From: Nepenthes gracilis
Taxonomy: Eukaryota > Streptophyta > Magnoliopsida > Caryophyllales > Nepenthaceae
NCBI GenBank assembly: GCA_033239525.1
Contig: BSYO01000006.1
Coordinates: forward strand, 20,360,175-20,424,174
DNA: 64,000 nt
Direction of reading: 5' to 3'
Shown: piece by piece, positions 38,101-49,109 of the stretch
How the letters are laid out: each line of letters opens with the position of its first letter
Numbering within the stretch: position 1 is the stretch's first letter
Program-made: the position numbers and the translations under genes
The notes under the pieces: model-generated
The model's database searches: none
What the model was told of the DNA's origin: nothing
What the model saw: the letters and a program-made list of their open reading frames with translations, nothing else

Positions 38101-41100
38101 CCTTCCGACAACTGTAAGCCATAAAATTGCTTCTTAATGTGTAGTCTGGTTGTCAAATATTTGGACTTATATCAGCTCTTCAACTTCTCCCAAACCTCCG
38201 CAAAATATTGACCAAGCACTTCTCGGATAGTGTAAATATCAAATACGCGTAAAAATGTTTAATGGTACAATTTGTAAGATCTCTTTTGTCTTGTCATTCA
38301 TTATTGGTCAAGTTTGTGGGCTTCTCATCCTTTTTCTTCAGCGCATTTATCGTCCATTCTCTGGTGAGAACGTTTTTCACCCTTTCTTGTCAGAGAATGA
38401 AATTACCCTTGCCCTTAACTGCCCAACGCTGAATGGCAGATTCTTTGATGATGCTGACGCCATTAGAACAAAGTTTTCTACCTTGCTCTCTGATTTCACT
38501 TGTTGGCCGAAAATGGGGCGGCCGACCGACACAGGTACAATAGAATCGAAGAGAAGGAATGGAAGTAAAAATAACGACAACCGATATTTACGTGAAAAAT
38601 CTTTATGAATCAAGAAAAAAATCATGGGACATTAAGTCCGTAAAATTATACTATGTATGTATTTGAGTGATTACAAAAAAAGACCAGAAAACTACACACA
38701 TGAGTTAGGCCTTCTTCCTCTCATCTGTTTTCTTTTCTTGCTCTCACACACTCTCGTACTCACTCTCGTAGTCTCCTTACATACACACACATATATATAT
38801 AAAAATATACGTAAGACTAGCAAAAAATTAGATCTACGCCTTACTCCATGGTTGGTGCATATTTTACCGGGCAGCATGGCGTGAGCAAAGATGCATTTAA
38901 AAATTTTGCAGGTGCCAGATTTTGAGAGATTGCGAGCCCAGCGTATCGAGCGCTCATTTACCTAAACGTAGTAGGTGTTCGTATTTACGGGCTTTCGTGG
39001 TCGGCACTTATTGGCCGTTTAAATTGCCAACCGGTCGACTGCTTCTCGCATTGGGCAACGCCCCGTTGACCATTTCAGAGCGCTTGGAACCTCAAAGGGC
39101 AAACAACTGTTTTTGATCAACCATGTTGATCAGAAGAACTTCTTCAATCAGAATAATTTCTTCACAGAAGTGATTCCAACAACTTTTATGCGAATTTAGA
39201 TAATCATGGACCAAACATTTACAAAATTGAGTTGGGGGAGTTTTTTTTTCATGTATTTTTAAAATTATCTTTTAGAAAAGGTTAGTTTTAAAATATTTTT
39301 ATAGATTAAAAATAATTTTTAACACGCCTCATGAACGAGAGAGAAATCGTGTCGTCCAGGTCACGATTACTCTCTATATTTTTTTATTTGTATTTTTTAT
39401 TCTTTTATTTTTTAATATTTTATTTTTTTAATTATTTTGGGTACTTGAAGGGATAAGCCCATGAGTGGAGCCGCTTCTCTTTTTATTTTTAATTATTTTT
39501 TTAACATGCCCCATGGTTTTGCAGACTTTTTTACTTTTATTGTTCTTTCGATTTTAAATCTTTTTTTATATATTTTTAATTATAAATATAAACTCTTTTT
39601 ATTGTTTTATTTTATTTATTTTTATTGTAATCATAATTGACGTTTTTTAAAATTTCTTTTAGCATGGATAAACTGTTATAATTTTGGTTAATTATTGTAC
39701 GTCTGGTTACTTATATTGGAATTCTCTCTTTATCCATGCGATCCCTCGTCTCTCTATTTCCATTTAAAATTCTACCTAGCCAGTAATAAATTCAAATTTG
39801 CAAAATATGTGCATTACTTAAGAATTAAAATGTAATATTTACTTATAAAAAGAAAATATAATATTTAAAGAATTATAAGAAATATGTGCCCCATATTTAT
39901 GGCTCAGGAGTTTTCATCTCTTAAATAAATAAAAAGAAGTTATTTTTTAAATTTAAATAGTTTATTTTAAAATGGATGATTATAATTTTATAATTAATTT
40001 TAATTAATTTTTAAATTTTAAAAAAATTAGTTGAATAATAATTATCCATTTAAAAATAAATGGTTAAGATATAGAGAATATCATTTTCTATTTTTTAAAT
40101 AAATGGAGCCTCCCTTAATCTGGTTTAAGCATGGCACCCATGTGCATTGAATTTGATGGGTCAAGTAATTCAATGGACCGACCCAATAAAGGTACAGCGA
40201 AATCTCACGATGTTCAAAGCCTAGGAGGCACCACGGCATGCCAATTTGGCAGCCCACACTACTTGGCCTAGAGACAGCTTGATAGTTTGGCGATTTCAAG
40301 CCAGTAGACAACCCATGTGCTCCAGCCAACTACAGTGCGGGAAACCCTCTTGCACAACTACCAACCATTCTACCAGCCCAATGAATATTCACACGATACT
40401 CGCCCGTATGACGAATCCTTCCAAGTAATACTCACACGATACTCGCCCGTATGAATATTCACACGATACTCCCACGCTACTTGGCCTTCCAGCTTATCAG
40501 CCGACAAGAAGTACAACGCCCCATGGGCATGCAGGCGGCACTTGCCATGATCACCCCGACAACTCAACAAATATTTCTAAAATATCACCCACGATCACGC
40601 AATCGCCCCCAAGAAGGCAGTTGCCATGATCATCCCGTAATCGATTCCTGAAATCACTATGATAGCTCAACAAATTCGCATGAGCAACCACCGATACATG
40701 TATGCCCCAAAGCCGGCTTCACAGTCCCTGCTCTATAAATATTTTCCTTCCTCTGCAGAGAAGGAAGAGGTGAACCTGGACTCTTAGTCCCCAGAGGAGA
40801 GGATTTGTCTAAGAGCAAAATCCTTGAGAGAGAAAAAAGAGAGGAAGAGAATTTCGGAAGAGAACTCTCTCCAAGCACACAAAAATAGAGAACGAGGGAG
40901 ATGACTAAGGGCTTCAAAGATCAGTCTCAGAGTTACTTTCTGCCAGAGACGAATCCTTTTTCCTTGTCGATCACCAATACCGATTGGCGGTTGCGCAGGC
41001 CTTGCACCAGCTCCGAGCTCTCACGTTCCGTGGTTGGTAAAAACGACTCAGAGCAGGGTGTATAGAGCCCCCTCCGTCTATAGTTGGGAAAAGACTGGCG

Positions 41101-44100
41101 GGCGAACTCCCTCTTCATCATCAGCACCCAGGAATTTCTTCCTCCCCTGGTTAGCCACCCCTTTACCGGTGCACTTGACAATCAACCGCTCATTAACAAG
41201 TCCATTACTCCTTACCGGCCACTCACTTGTGAAAGCCATCGTCTTAATACGGCCTCCTAACTGAGTGTATCCAGCGGAGTATAATCCTTCATCTCTCTAA
41301 GTCACTGCCTAGCTGGGCGCATCGAGTGGAGCCTAATCCTCTATCTCTCAACCTGTCCCTTGGTTGGGAGCATCCAACGGAGCTCAATCCTCCATTTCTC
41401 TAAATTGTCCCTAATCGAGCGCACCTCAATAGAGCTCTATTCTCTATCTCTCTAAACCACCCCTTGCTAGGCGCACTCATAGAAGTCTTATTCTCCATCT
41501 TTAAATCGCCCCTCGGTTGTGCACACTCATGGGAGCCTTGTCCTCAATATCTAAGCCGCCCCTCAATCAAGCGTATCTTTAAGCCGCCTTACAATCGAGT
41601 GCGCTTAAACATTCAATCTCTTTTACATATATCCACGTATTTCTCTCATATCCTTGCATCTTTTTATTCATTGAGAAATATTTTTAATTTGAACGTTAGA
41701 AAATATATTAAGGAATGAGTTTCGCTAATCCTTTAATTTCTCGTTTGTTCGTTGTATTATGCAGAATTAGGTTATCAAAGATAGAGACCGAACCCGCCTC
41801 AATTCGTGTGACGACCTGAGCCCTAACTATCAAACATGACTCGAATCGCTCACGAGGGAAAAAAACAAAGCATAATATGATATAAACAAGTTTTGATCAT
41901 CTCATCATTCATCAAATATAAAAGTGATAGGTTCGTCGAACATCTATAAACATAACTAAATAAGATAATAATTGGGTCACGGCCCAAGAAGAAATAAAAA
42001 TAAAGGAAATATATAAAATCCTGTGACAATCTAAATCCAATTGATTCAATGGAATGAAGTCTACTGACGACTGAAACCTTCTTTTCTACTTGAATTTTTC
42101 ATTGTTACGGATATTTCCCCACCAATATAAATAAAATCAACTTAATCTGGAGTAAAAAAAAAAATACAATGATAAGTCAAAGCCCAATAGGTGATAATAA
42201 TAATAAACGCTTAATAAATAATAAATATCTCAAATATTAAAAATATAAAAGCTGCAACATTAATATAACAATATGACTATATTTCAAAAGTCACAACACG
42301 TCGTAAACACAACTCAAAGCAAAACAAGATGGGTCACACTTGACCCTCGTATCATAAAGATAACAAGAGTACCAATAAACGAGCGAAAATTTTTCAAAAT
42401 CTGATATTAAAAGATAAATAGCAATTTTCTGGTCCGAATATCAGTGCGAATGACTTGAACATTAAATGATAACAAACAACATGTATTTCACCGAATATGA
42501 ATATCATAAAATCTGACACATAAATTTTATCGAATACAATTTCTGAATTTCATTGAATCCCAATCTCATGATATATTAATAATAACAAGATATCACAAAG
42601 AAATTCTTTGATCTTATTCTGTCACTGTAAACCAAAGGTTGCTTATATCCGTCAAACTAGCAAGTTTGACTTTTGACCAAAATCTATGCTCCATGGAGAC
42701 TTTCTTAACTAAGTATAGACATCTCACTAGCGTACTCATCCTCCGACTCAGCCAGATACGGAAGATTTTACTCGTACGCTTATCATTCGACTTAACCAAA
42801 AACTGATGATCTCATCAATATGCTCACCTTTCGACTCGACGTGGTATAAAAGGCATCTCCATATGACAGACCCAATATCTCCCGCGATGTTATCGTCGAT
42901 ATTATACTCTACGGTGATCGCATGACAATAAATATCCCGCCACACTAACAACACATCTTTACACTAATAGCACACACGGTTATACACACAGCTGCACACA
43001 CTTACACTCACACACACACCGCTACACCCACACACTACCTGTATACTGGATTATATAAATGTTACAAGCACACTGCTGCACAAACTTGCAAGTAAATATA
43101 CACACTGCTTGTTGCTTATATAACCATTGCCGACTGTATCTGTCAGATCTGCATACACATACACACACCATTAAACAAATTAAAATACATACTCACCTAT
43201 GAAAATACCCAAAATTAAACATCACACATTAATATATAATTAAACGTATGAACTCCTGCCTTATATATATATTTATAGAAATTTACTCACATCTGGTAAT
43301 TTCTTATATCCACATATATTATTATACACTCGTCCATAAACAACCAACTCCCAGAATTTGACCTATATATTTATTCAGCACGATTGCACACAGATCCTCT
43401 TTGAGCAATCACTCACACACATCTCAATTTACATCGTAATATAATTATTTATATACACATACCCTACTACATATGCGTACATATAGGCAAACGTAAATCT
43501 ATCCACACATAATAATAATTACATATGATTACACTCATTATATATTTATACGTGTATATGCCATACCCACCCAAGGACTCCCAACCCTTCCATTTATATA
43601 CCTGAGTTCCAAACTAGTCCTCACTTTTGCCTATTTATCGGAACCGCCGGACGTTGAAAAACAGAGAATGGAGCTCTATTTTCGATCCCAATTTTTAATC
43701 AATTTCCATTTCAAATATTTAACAAAATTAGAAGAAATACGATGAACTTCGAGAAAAGAGTATATTGATTTCAAACTAGAGGAAATTTACTTGCAATTGG
43801 AGAAAATTGTGCAAAGTATAGGGATTCACTTGCGTGATTTGTAATGACATTGTAACAACGAGGGTTAGCGATGGTGGTGATTTCGAACAGTCCTGGCGAC
43901 ACTCCCTCTGGCACTGATCAATAACAACGATAACAATAACATCATTAGCCCGGCCTTGCATTTTTTTTCTGTCGACGGTGTCTCGGCAGCAAGATCGAGC
44001 CACAAGAAGAGAAAAAGAAGGCACTTTTGTGGCAACTTATGGGCGTTTGATAGCAAAATCCCTTTCTACTCTCTCTGCTCGACTGCGCTTTCCAATCCCT

Positions 44101-44441
44101 GCATTCTCATTAGAATGGTGTTTAAATAGACCCATGAAGCGGAAATTGTGGAGGAATAAATGGAATCAGGAGGTTGAAACGAATAGCAAATTTGTTAGTG
44201 TTTTGGTTGTTGAAGATTCGAACAGAAATGGAATAGCCATGTTTGTTAGAGGATGCTGAGAGAGGGAGAGAGTGGAGGAAGATAACGACACGGCTTGAGG
44301 AAGTTTTGAGGGAGAGAACATGTTGGAGGTTTGTTTTCGGGAGCAAACAAGAGAGAGAGGTTTTCAGAACGGGAGAGATGGAGAGACAAAGGAAAAGATG
44401 GGTGACAAAGAATTAAGAAGAAAAAGTGAGAAGGCGCAGTA

Positions 44442-44485
<44 letters not shown>

Positions 44486-45167
44486 TATTATTTATAATTC
44501 TATAATTATTTTATTGCCGTAAGCATTTTACTATTCTCATGGTAATGCCAATAGTAAAAAAATATCTTATCCGTGTGTTTCAAAATTAAGTCTATTTAAT
44601 TTAATATATAACCACCATAAGAAATAGGCTTAAAAATGTCTAACCAAAAATCATTAAAGTATTTTAGTTTGGCCCACTGTAAAAAATTAGGTAGCTTACT
44701 AATTCATATTATATTTTAAATATAGGGACACATCAAAATTAAATTTACGTTACTTGTGCTAAGGACAATATATGCAGTATTTAATTTTTTTATTAATATA
44801 CCTAATTATTATTAATTGGTAACTAATGTTTTTTTATATAGTTAAGCCTATTATAAATTTAAATATGATATATAAAAATAATATAAAATAAAAATAAATT
44901 AGGTTGTACAATAAATCTATGAATGTCCATTCAGAATACATACAATATGGATTTATAATGTGTTTAGAGTCAAGGATAATCCCATGCTATCATGCATCTT
45001 ATTATTATTTGAAAAATTAACTGCAGCGCAGATGAATTTGCAACACTGTCCAAAATAAAGAAATAGTAGCCGAAAGATATGTCGCATTAGTTTTCAATTA
45101 CTTTTTAAATATTGTATTTTTTTAAGTAAATATATTTTAAATTTATAAGTAATAAATAAATAAATAA

Positions 45168-45218
<51 letters not shown>

Positions 45219-48200
45219 GAATAACCGACCAAAATGGTTGAAAATGGCAGGAATAATAGAGAATGTCTCTCATGCTTATAATGAAAATAATAATAAAAAA
45301 TAAAAGTGTTTATATTCATAATTTTAAAAATAAAAGGGTTGAAAATAGTAGGAATAATAAAAAAATAAGAAAAAAAAAAAGTTTCGTAACCGTGAGGTAA
45401 ATAAGAAACGAAGGGACTCGTGGGGCTATTGACTTACTGTGACGAGTCCCAAAAAAATAATTAAAAAAAAAAAAAAAAGAGGAGATAAATACCATAATTC
45501 ATAGTTTCGTGACGCACGTAAAAAAAAATCCCAAATCAGTAAAATATTTTAAAACTAACCCCTGTTAAAAACGAGTTTTATAAAGTTTATTAATTTACTA
45601 TAAATTAATATATATTTTTTATATATTAGATAATTAAAAATTTACTAACTAATATTAACAAATATTAATTTGTTACAACATTTACGTCTCTAATAAAATG
45701 AAACGGGTGTATTTTTTTTATAAAATTATAAGAATTACAAAATAATTTTTTTTCCCTCATTTAAATAGCACCTAACATATGAAATATTTAAATGCAGGGC
45801 AACAGGGGACCAAGATGTGACGTTCAAAGTTCTTTACTGTGGAATTTGTCACACCGATCTTCACAGTGCTAAGAATGAATGGGGCAATTCTATCTATCCT
45901 CTTGTTCCTGGGTAATTTCATTGCATCTTTCTTCTTAATTGGAAAGCCTATGTACAATTACAATTATTTGCAAGCTGCCCACCAAACTTGCGATACATGA
46001 TTGCTTTCTGAACTCCTTTTTTAGTACATTTTCTGTTTCCTTTCTAATTTTTGGACTGATCTGCTTCTGTAGGCAAAGGTCTGAGTGATAATTATCCTTC
46101 TCGTTTGAGTGTGATAATGCACATTTCATTCCCTGTAGGCAATGAAATGAATAAAGAAATCAATCATGTAACAGTGGTCCTATCGACGTCCTTTTAATCA
46201 AAAAATGTAGCCTGTGTTTTCCTGGGCGAATAGACAAATACAGTATATGAATTCTCTCATTAGCTAGCAAAAATGGAAGAGAGGAATGTGCACCTGCATA
46301 AACTTTAAGTTAAAGCCAGTTACTATTTTGGTCATTCTATTACTAAAATTAGTTGTTATTTTGGTACGGGTGAGCCCAAAAAGTCGGAAATTGCCTATAT
46401 TAGTTCATTAGTTTAGCGATTGATAAAAAATTATCAAGTCGTTTGGATTCAAAATATGCACAACATCGGCATAACGGAAACAAACTCCAAATTCATTGTC
46501 AATTGTTAACCACCAATCTCACTTGTGAGTACAAAAAACAACTATGTATGATTAAAAATACAAGTTGTACAATAATATTTAACATGAGAAGCTATTCTCA
46601 ACCAATAAAAAAATATATGACAAATTTCGAACAATGTTCACTAAGAATATTTGGTTTCAAGATCCTATAAAATTCATTCACAAATATTTGTGTAAATAAT
46701 GGTTGAATACAACTATAACACTCCTAACAAACTATAAAAGAAGAATATAATGACAAAAATGGATAATTGATCAGTAATATATCCTATGGTGAATATTAGA
46801 ATAATATATTTGAACTTGATGAATGATGGATTGCAACCAAATGTCAAAAATTTTTTCATTCTCTATTTTCCTACTTTCCTCTCTCCATGCGACCCCTCTT
46901 TTGTTTTAATGCTCCAAAGTTTGAACTAAAAATTGTATTAGGGTTTTTATACCAATTGCTGGCGATCAAATGCCTGATAAACATCAGCTCAAATGCCACC
47001 CAAAGTTTGAACATTATAGGCAAATTTTGCATGTGTGCATCTTCCACTATCGATGCATGAATGTCTCACTATGCGCCTCTAAGGCATGCTTGCTACTACT
47101 AATTGTGCGCATGCGCCTCTTAAGGTGCTATTCTTCCATGCCACTTCAATCTTTTGCTCATGTAAATTCTTACATAAAAATTAAATAAATCATCAGATCA
47201 CTTGTTCATTAGGAGTGAGACTTTTAAGAGATTAACTCAAAATTTAATGTAAGATGCCGGAGACTTAATGGTCATTGATGCTACTATTATGCAGGTGATC
47301 CATTAGAAGTATTTTATTGAATTCTTTCTATTTAAAACCTGAGCTTCAAGTATATTCAGTCTATTCTCCTTGCATCTGAAAATAGTTGGATACTTGCTTG
47401 GTCTTAAAAAAAAGTGGGGTTTGAATGAAGTTTTCAGCATTATAGTCTTGAGGCTTAGTATTTGATTTTGTATCTTGAGTTTATTAATGGTAGAGATCTG
47501 TTTTAGTAAAGGTGATAAATAATTACTGAACTGTCCCTTCTTCTAAGCATCAGCGAAATAGCTGTTTTGTGTACATCACACCAGTGCAAACAATTTGTAT
47601 CTGCAGGCATGAGATTGCTGGGATCGTTACAGAGGTTGGAAGTAAGGTACAAAAATTTAAACCCGGTGACAAAGTTGGCGTCGGCTGCTTGGTTGGATCT
47701 TGCCGCTCTTGCGACAACTGCCGTAATGATCTTGAGAACTATTGCCCCAAGATGATACTCACCTATAGCTCCACTTACTATGACGGCACGATAACATATG
47801 GAGGGTATTCTGATATCATGGTTGTTGATGAGCAATTTGTCATTCAGATTCCCGAAAGCATCCCGCTCGACTATGCAGCTCCTCTGCTCTGTGCCGGGAT
47901 CACAGTTTATAGTCCCATGAAATATTTTGGCCTCGACAAACCCGGAATTCATGTTGGTGTTAATGGCCTCGGGGGGTTAGGCCACATTGCGGTTAAATTC
48001 GCCAAGGCTTTTGGGACAAAAGTTACTGTCATCAGTACTTCTCTCAACAAGAAGGATGAAGCTATTGGCCGTCTTGGTGCTGATTCGTTTTTGGTCAGCC
48101 GTGACCCTGATCAAATGCAGGTAATTAACCAGAAACACTGTTTATCATATAAGATGTGTGTTTGTTCTTAAGCCTGCGATTGATTTTGGGCAAAATTCTG

Positions 48201-48881
48201 AAGCCGATTATATGGGCCATGTTGTAGGCTGCGATCGGGACAATGGATGGCATTATCGATACAGTTTCTGCTTTTCACGCTCTGTCACCGTTGATTAGCT
48301 TGTTGAAGACGAACGGAAAGCTTGTGATGGTTGGGGTTCCGGACAAACCACTCGAGCTGGAAATATTTCCGTTGATTGTTGGTGAGCAACTTATTATGCC
48401 CATACTGCAGGCTTAGATCATCCCAAATGGTACTCACAGATTGCCGTTGTGTACTTCTGTTTGTATGTATTTATCGTAATTCTAAACATGTTTTGTTGGA
48501 TTCTTGAAAATATAAGAATGAGCATTCAGAAAGCGATTTGAATATTTTGATATTGGCAAATATTTATTTACACCCAGCTGAACTATATTACATTATCCTC
48601 AGCTCTGATCTTAGTAAGTTGATGCATGGCTACTAACAGCTGATACGGGAACCTTATTAATGAAGTTTGATAATGCAGGAAGGAAGATGGTGGGTGGAAG
48701 TGCAATTGGGAGTCTGAAGGAGACACAAGAAATGATTGATTTTGCGGCAAAGCACGGCGTGAAACCAGAAATCGAGGTTATTCCCATTGATTATGTGAAC
48801 ACGGCCATGGAACGGCTGTTGAAATCGGCCGTTAGATACCGTTTTGTCATCGACATTGGCAACACTCTGAAAGCCGAGTAG
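30782..48881 (+). CDS. CAD/SAD-like zinc alcohol dehydrogenase, five exons
   Basis: The joined exons 30782-30879, 45798-45911, 47607-48120, 48228-48381 and 48679-48881 give 1083 nt, a 360-residue protein, which is the usual family length. It is a cytosolic NADP(H)-dependent medium-chain dehydrogenase that interconverts an alcohol and an aldehyde. Visible features: catalytic zinc ligands C50 (in CGICHTD), H72 with E73, and C166 (LLCAG); structural zinc ligands C103, C106, C109 and C117; the Rossmann glycine motif GLGGLG at 191-196; and STS plus K219 after strand two, which favours NADPH. Pocket positions W61, L122 and A302 resemble the sinapyl-type/CAD-like class rather than bona fide lignin CAD (Trp and Phe at the last two). 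The substrate could be a monolignol, mannitol or a monoterpenol. N190 before the glycine motif is unusual (Val is common). The start has a good AAAATGGC context. Intron 1 is about 14.9 kb. Confidence 0.88.
31381..32178. other. AT-rich intron DNA with a TA microsatellite
   Basis: No gene. An A-run lies at 31391-31411 and a mainly (TA)n tract at about 32055-32102. Confidence 0.6.
32179..32920 (-). repeat. 3' LTR of Copia element 2
   Basis: A 742-bp LTR ending CCCAACA at 32920, followed by AACTTTCCCTCATGACC, which reads as a purine-rich tract (GAGGGAAAGTT) on the - strand. It carries six W-box cores in 32785-32852 that are mostly absent from the right LTR. Confidence 0.88.
32930..34522 (-). pseudogene. 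Copia 2 reverse transcriptase / RNase H, one frame with three stops
   Basis: From 34522 down to 32930 the - strand keeps a single frame of 531 codons, interrupted by stops at 34172-34174 (TAG), 33647-33649 (TAA) and 33311-33313 (TGA). The RT amino part has [10 protein letters not shown] and KARLVVKDF. The palm has [12 protein letters not shown] with the catalytic YVDD intact. The connection has RPNIAYTVG and SDADMARD. RNase H has [12 protein letters not shown] and SKHIDVRYH. No frameshift is seen in this block, so decay is mainly by point mutation. Confidence 0.9.
34947..35410 (-). pseudogene. Copia 2 integrase core remnant
   Basis: The frame 34947-35285 contains [26 protein letters not shown] and [10 protein letters not shown], the rve integrase core with its second Asp and the Glu. 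The stretch at 35330-35410 reads [17 protein letters not shown] in another frame, carrying the first part of the core. It is separated from the zinc-binding part by a foreign insert. Confidence 0.85.
35520..36970 (-). mobile_element. LTR-like insert inside Copia 2 integrase
   Basis: On the - strand the right end reads TGTGAGGACCCGAAACCG, a start common in plant Gypsy-type LTRs. A TATAAAAACACG box is at about 36628-36639, followed by CTCTCTAAAACCC-type sequence (reverse strand), as in an LTR promoter. There is no coding sequence. The left boundary, near GATTTTCATCC (about 35518), is inferred from where Copia homology resumes. The flanks show no clean target duplication; both flanks carry a version of the same integrase segment. 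A solo Gypsy LTR is the most likely reading. Confidence 0.5.
36971..37330 (-). pseudogene. Copia 2 gag-pre-integrase zinc domain remnant
   Basis: The frame contains [14 protein letters not shown] and [14 protein letters not shown], the H-H-C-C zinc finger before the integrase core, then [11 protein letters not shown]. It stops at the boundary with the LTR-like insert, right after FGGAQ. Confidence 0.88.
37331..38463 (-). pseudogene. Copia 2 gag and protease remnant
   Basis: A - strand ATG at 38463 opens [11 protein letters not shown] just inside the primer site. Further along, 37935-38156 reads [12 protein letters not shown] and [20 protein letters not shown], matching the gag of Copia element 3 closely. 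A CCHC-like stretch is near 37740-37770 and a protease-like segment near 37560-37600 (VTLHVTS region). Frameshifts and stops separate the parts. Confidence 0.75.
38485..38500 (-). other. Decayed primer binding site of Copia 2
   Basis: On the - strand the LTR is followed by AGTGAAATCAGAGAGC. The usual Copia site is TGGTATCAGAGA, so about two bases are changed. It sets the right LTR as the 5' LTR. Confidence 0.6.
38501..39181 (-). repeat. 5' LTR of Copia element 2
   Basis: A 681-bp LTR beginning TGTTGGCCGAAAATGGGG and ending TTCCAACA. It matches the left LTR well in the first ~330 bases (the R-U5 side of the - strand element) and poorly afterwards. Confidence 0.85.
39182..40100. other. AT-rich intron DNA without recognised content
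   Basis: T-rich and A-rich runs only. No open frame of interest. Confidence 0.55.
40101..41805 (+). mobile_element. LTR-like block in intron 1
   Basis: A TATA box (CTCTATAAATATT at about 40732) is followed by a purine-rich leader and a degenerate repeat. The end region ('gaatgagtttcgctaatcctttaatttc', 41710-41770) has a counterpart near 51180-51235 in the block at 50300-51330, so both belong to one family. Short direct repeats with 'cacacgatactc' lie at 40390-40480. No coding sequence, and ends are not defined. Confidence 0.45.
41266..41610 (+). repeat. Degenerate tandem repeat of about 60 bp
   Basis: Five to six units share the plan 'tctctaa..c.cccct.g.tgggcgca.tc...ggag.ctaatcctc'. Divergence between units is high. 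It lies within the LTR-like block and ends before the AT-rich tail. Confidence 0.65.
41806..44540. mobile_element. Second LTR-like block in intron 1 (Gypsy-type)
   Basis: The segment opens TGTGACGACCTGAGCCC, a start seen in plant Gypsy LTRs. It contains a CA/ACAC-rich tract (42950-43170), a segment near 43600 typical of LTR interiors, and a GC-richer part at 43850-44430 before an ATT microsatellite. Open frames at 43978-44259 and 44122-44346 overlap on opposite strands and show no domain. No target duplication was found. Confidence 0.4.
44437..44485 (+). repeat. (ATT)n microsatellite
   Basis: About fifteen uninterrupted ATT units starting near 44439. A similar but shorter ATT run occurs at 61582-61610 in another LTR-like block, in a comparable position after GC-rich text. 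Confidence 0.9.
45176..45213 (+). repeat. (GA)n microsatellite
   Basis: About nineteen GA units in the AT-rich tail of intron 1, some 590 bases before exon 2. Confidence 0.92.
45798..45911 (+). CDS. Exon 2 of the CAD-like gene
   Basis: Encodes residues from Arg33 (split) to the start of Gly71, including [12 protein letters not shown] with the catalytic zinc ligand C50. Acceptor ATGCAG|GG, donor CCTGG|GTAATT. Too short and too centrally placed to start a gene by itself, so an upstream exon is required. Confidence 0.88.
45912..47606 (+). other. Intron 2 of the CAD-like gene
   Basis: A 1.7-kb intron with GTAATT donor and TCTGCAG acceptor. Nothing but AT-rich sequence is visible; open frames at 46443-46670 and 46970-47188 are short and lack domains. 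Confidence 0.75.
47607..48120 (+). CDS. Exon 3 of the CAD-like gene
   Basis: The largest exon (514 nt). It opens [12 protein letters not shown] and holds the structural zinc loop (C103, C106, C109, C117), the third catalytic ligand C166, the NADP glycine motif and the STS...K cofactor-phosphate site. Acceptor CTGCAG|GC, donor ATGCAG|GTAATT, ending in phase 0 after Gln242. Confidence 0.93.
48228..48381 (+). CDS. Exon 4 of the CAD-like gene
   Basis: Encodes [19 protein letters not shown] through LEIFPLIV, part of the cofactor domain with the DTVSA strand. Acceptor TTGTAG|GC, donor GTTG|GTGAGC. The final G joins GA of exon 5 to make Gly294. Confidence 0.9.
48679..48881 (+). CDS. Exon 5 of the CAD-like gene
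   Basis: Encodes [19 protein letters not shown] to the end KAE and a TAG stop. The block VNTAMERL followed by YRFVIDI is the conserved carboxy-terminal region of the family. Acceptor AATGCAG|GA. Confidence 0.92.
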
Positions 48882-49092
48882 CCTGCTTGCGGCTCAGAGG
48901 AAAGGTGCAGGCAGCCTCCCCGGTTCTCTTCAGAAGGCCTCGCTTCTCTACCGGCTTTGCTTTGTTATCATTAATATTATTGGTAGTATTGTTTCTATTA
49001 TCATTTCAAGCTATGATGAACAACTTATGTGGGTTCTGGAATAACGTGTATGGTGAACTACAATTCCAAGGAATTACACTCTCTATGTTATG

Positions 49093-49098
49093 AATAAT
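49093..49098 (+). terminator. Likely polyadenylation signal of the CAD-like gene
   Basis: AATAAT lies 212 bases after the stop codon, downstream of a T-rich 3' leader (48955-49000). It is a near-upstream element typical of plant 3' ends. The exact cleavage site cannot be read from sequence. Confidence 0.45.
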
Positions 49099-49109
49099 GA
49101 ATGACATTG

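Larger units (their letters stand above)
32179..39181 (-). mobile_element. Ty1/Copia LTR retrotransposon 2, mosaic, inside intron 1
   Basis: TGTTGG...CCAACA LTRs lie at 32179-32920 and 38501-39181. On the - strand the order is gag, protease region, gag-pre-integrase, integrase, reverse transcriptase, RNase H, so it is Copia and runs antisense to the host gene. The reverse transcriptase to RNase H block keeps one frame with only three stops. The LTRs differ in length and through much of U3, the flanking five bases do not match (GATTT and ACTTT), and the integrase is interrupted by a 1.45-kb insert whose two sides overlap in homologous sequence. These facts suggest recombination between two related elements. 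Confidence 0.9.
30880..45797 (+). other. 14.9-kb first intron of the CAD-like gene
   Basis: The intron begins GTCTTTC and ends AATGCAG. In order it holds an AT-rich part (31400-32170), Copia element 2 (32179-39181) with an LTR-like insert inside it, AT-rich DNA, an LTR-like block (about 40100-41805), a second LTR-like block (about 41806-44540), and AT-rich DNA with a GA microsatellite (45176-45213). Exons on either side fit in phase, so I read this as one gene expanded by insertions, not two gene fragments. Confidence 0.7.

Noticed and set aside
44320..44505. A 61-residue frame ending in a run of Tyr.
   Set aside because: The Tyr run is the ATT microsatellite read in one frame.
47503..47952. 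A 149-residue frame antisense to CAD exon 3.
   Set aside because: It is the shadow of a conserved coding exon on the other strand.
48887..49093. A 68-residue frame right after the CAD-like stop codon.
   Set aside because: It sits in the 3' untranslated region and shows no domain.
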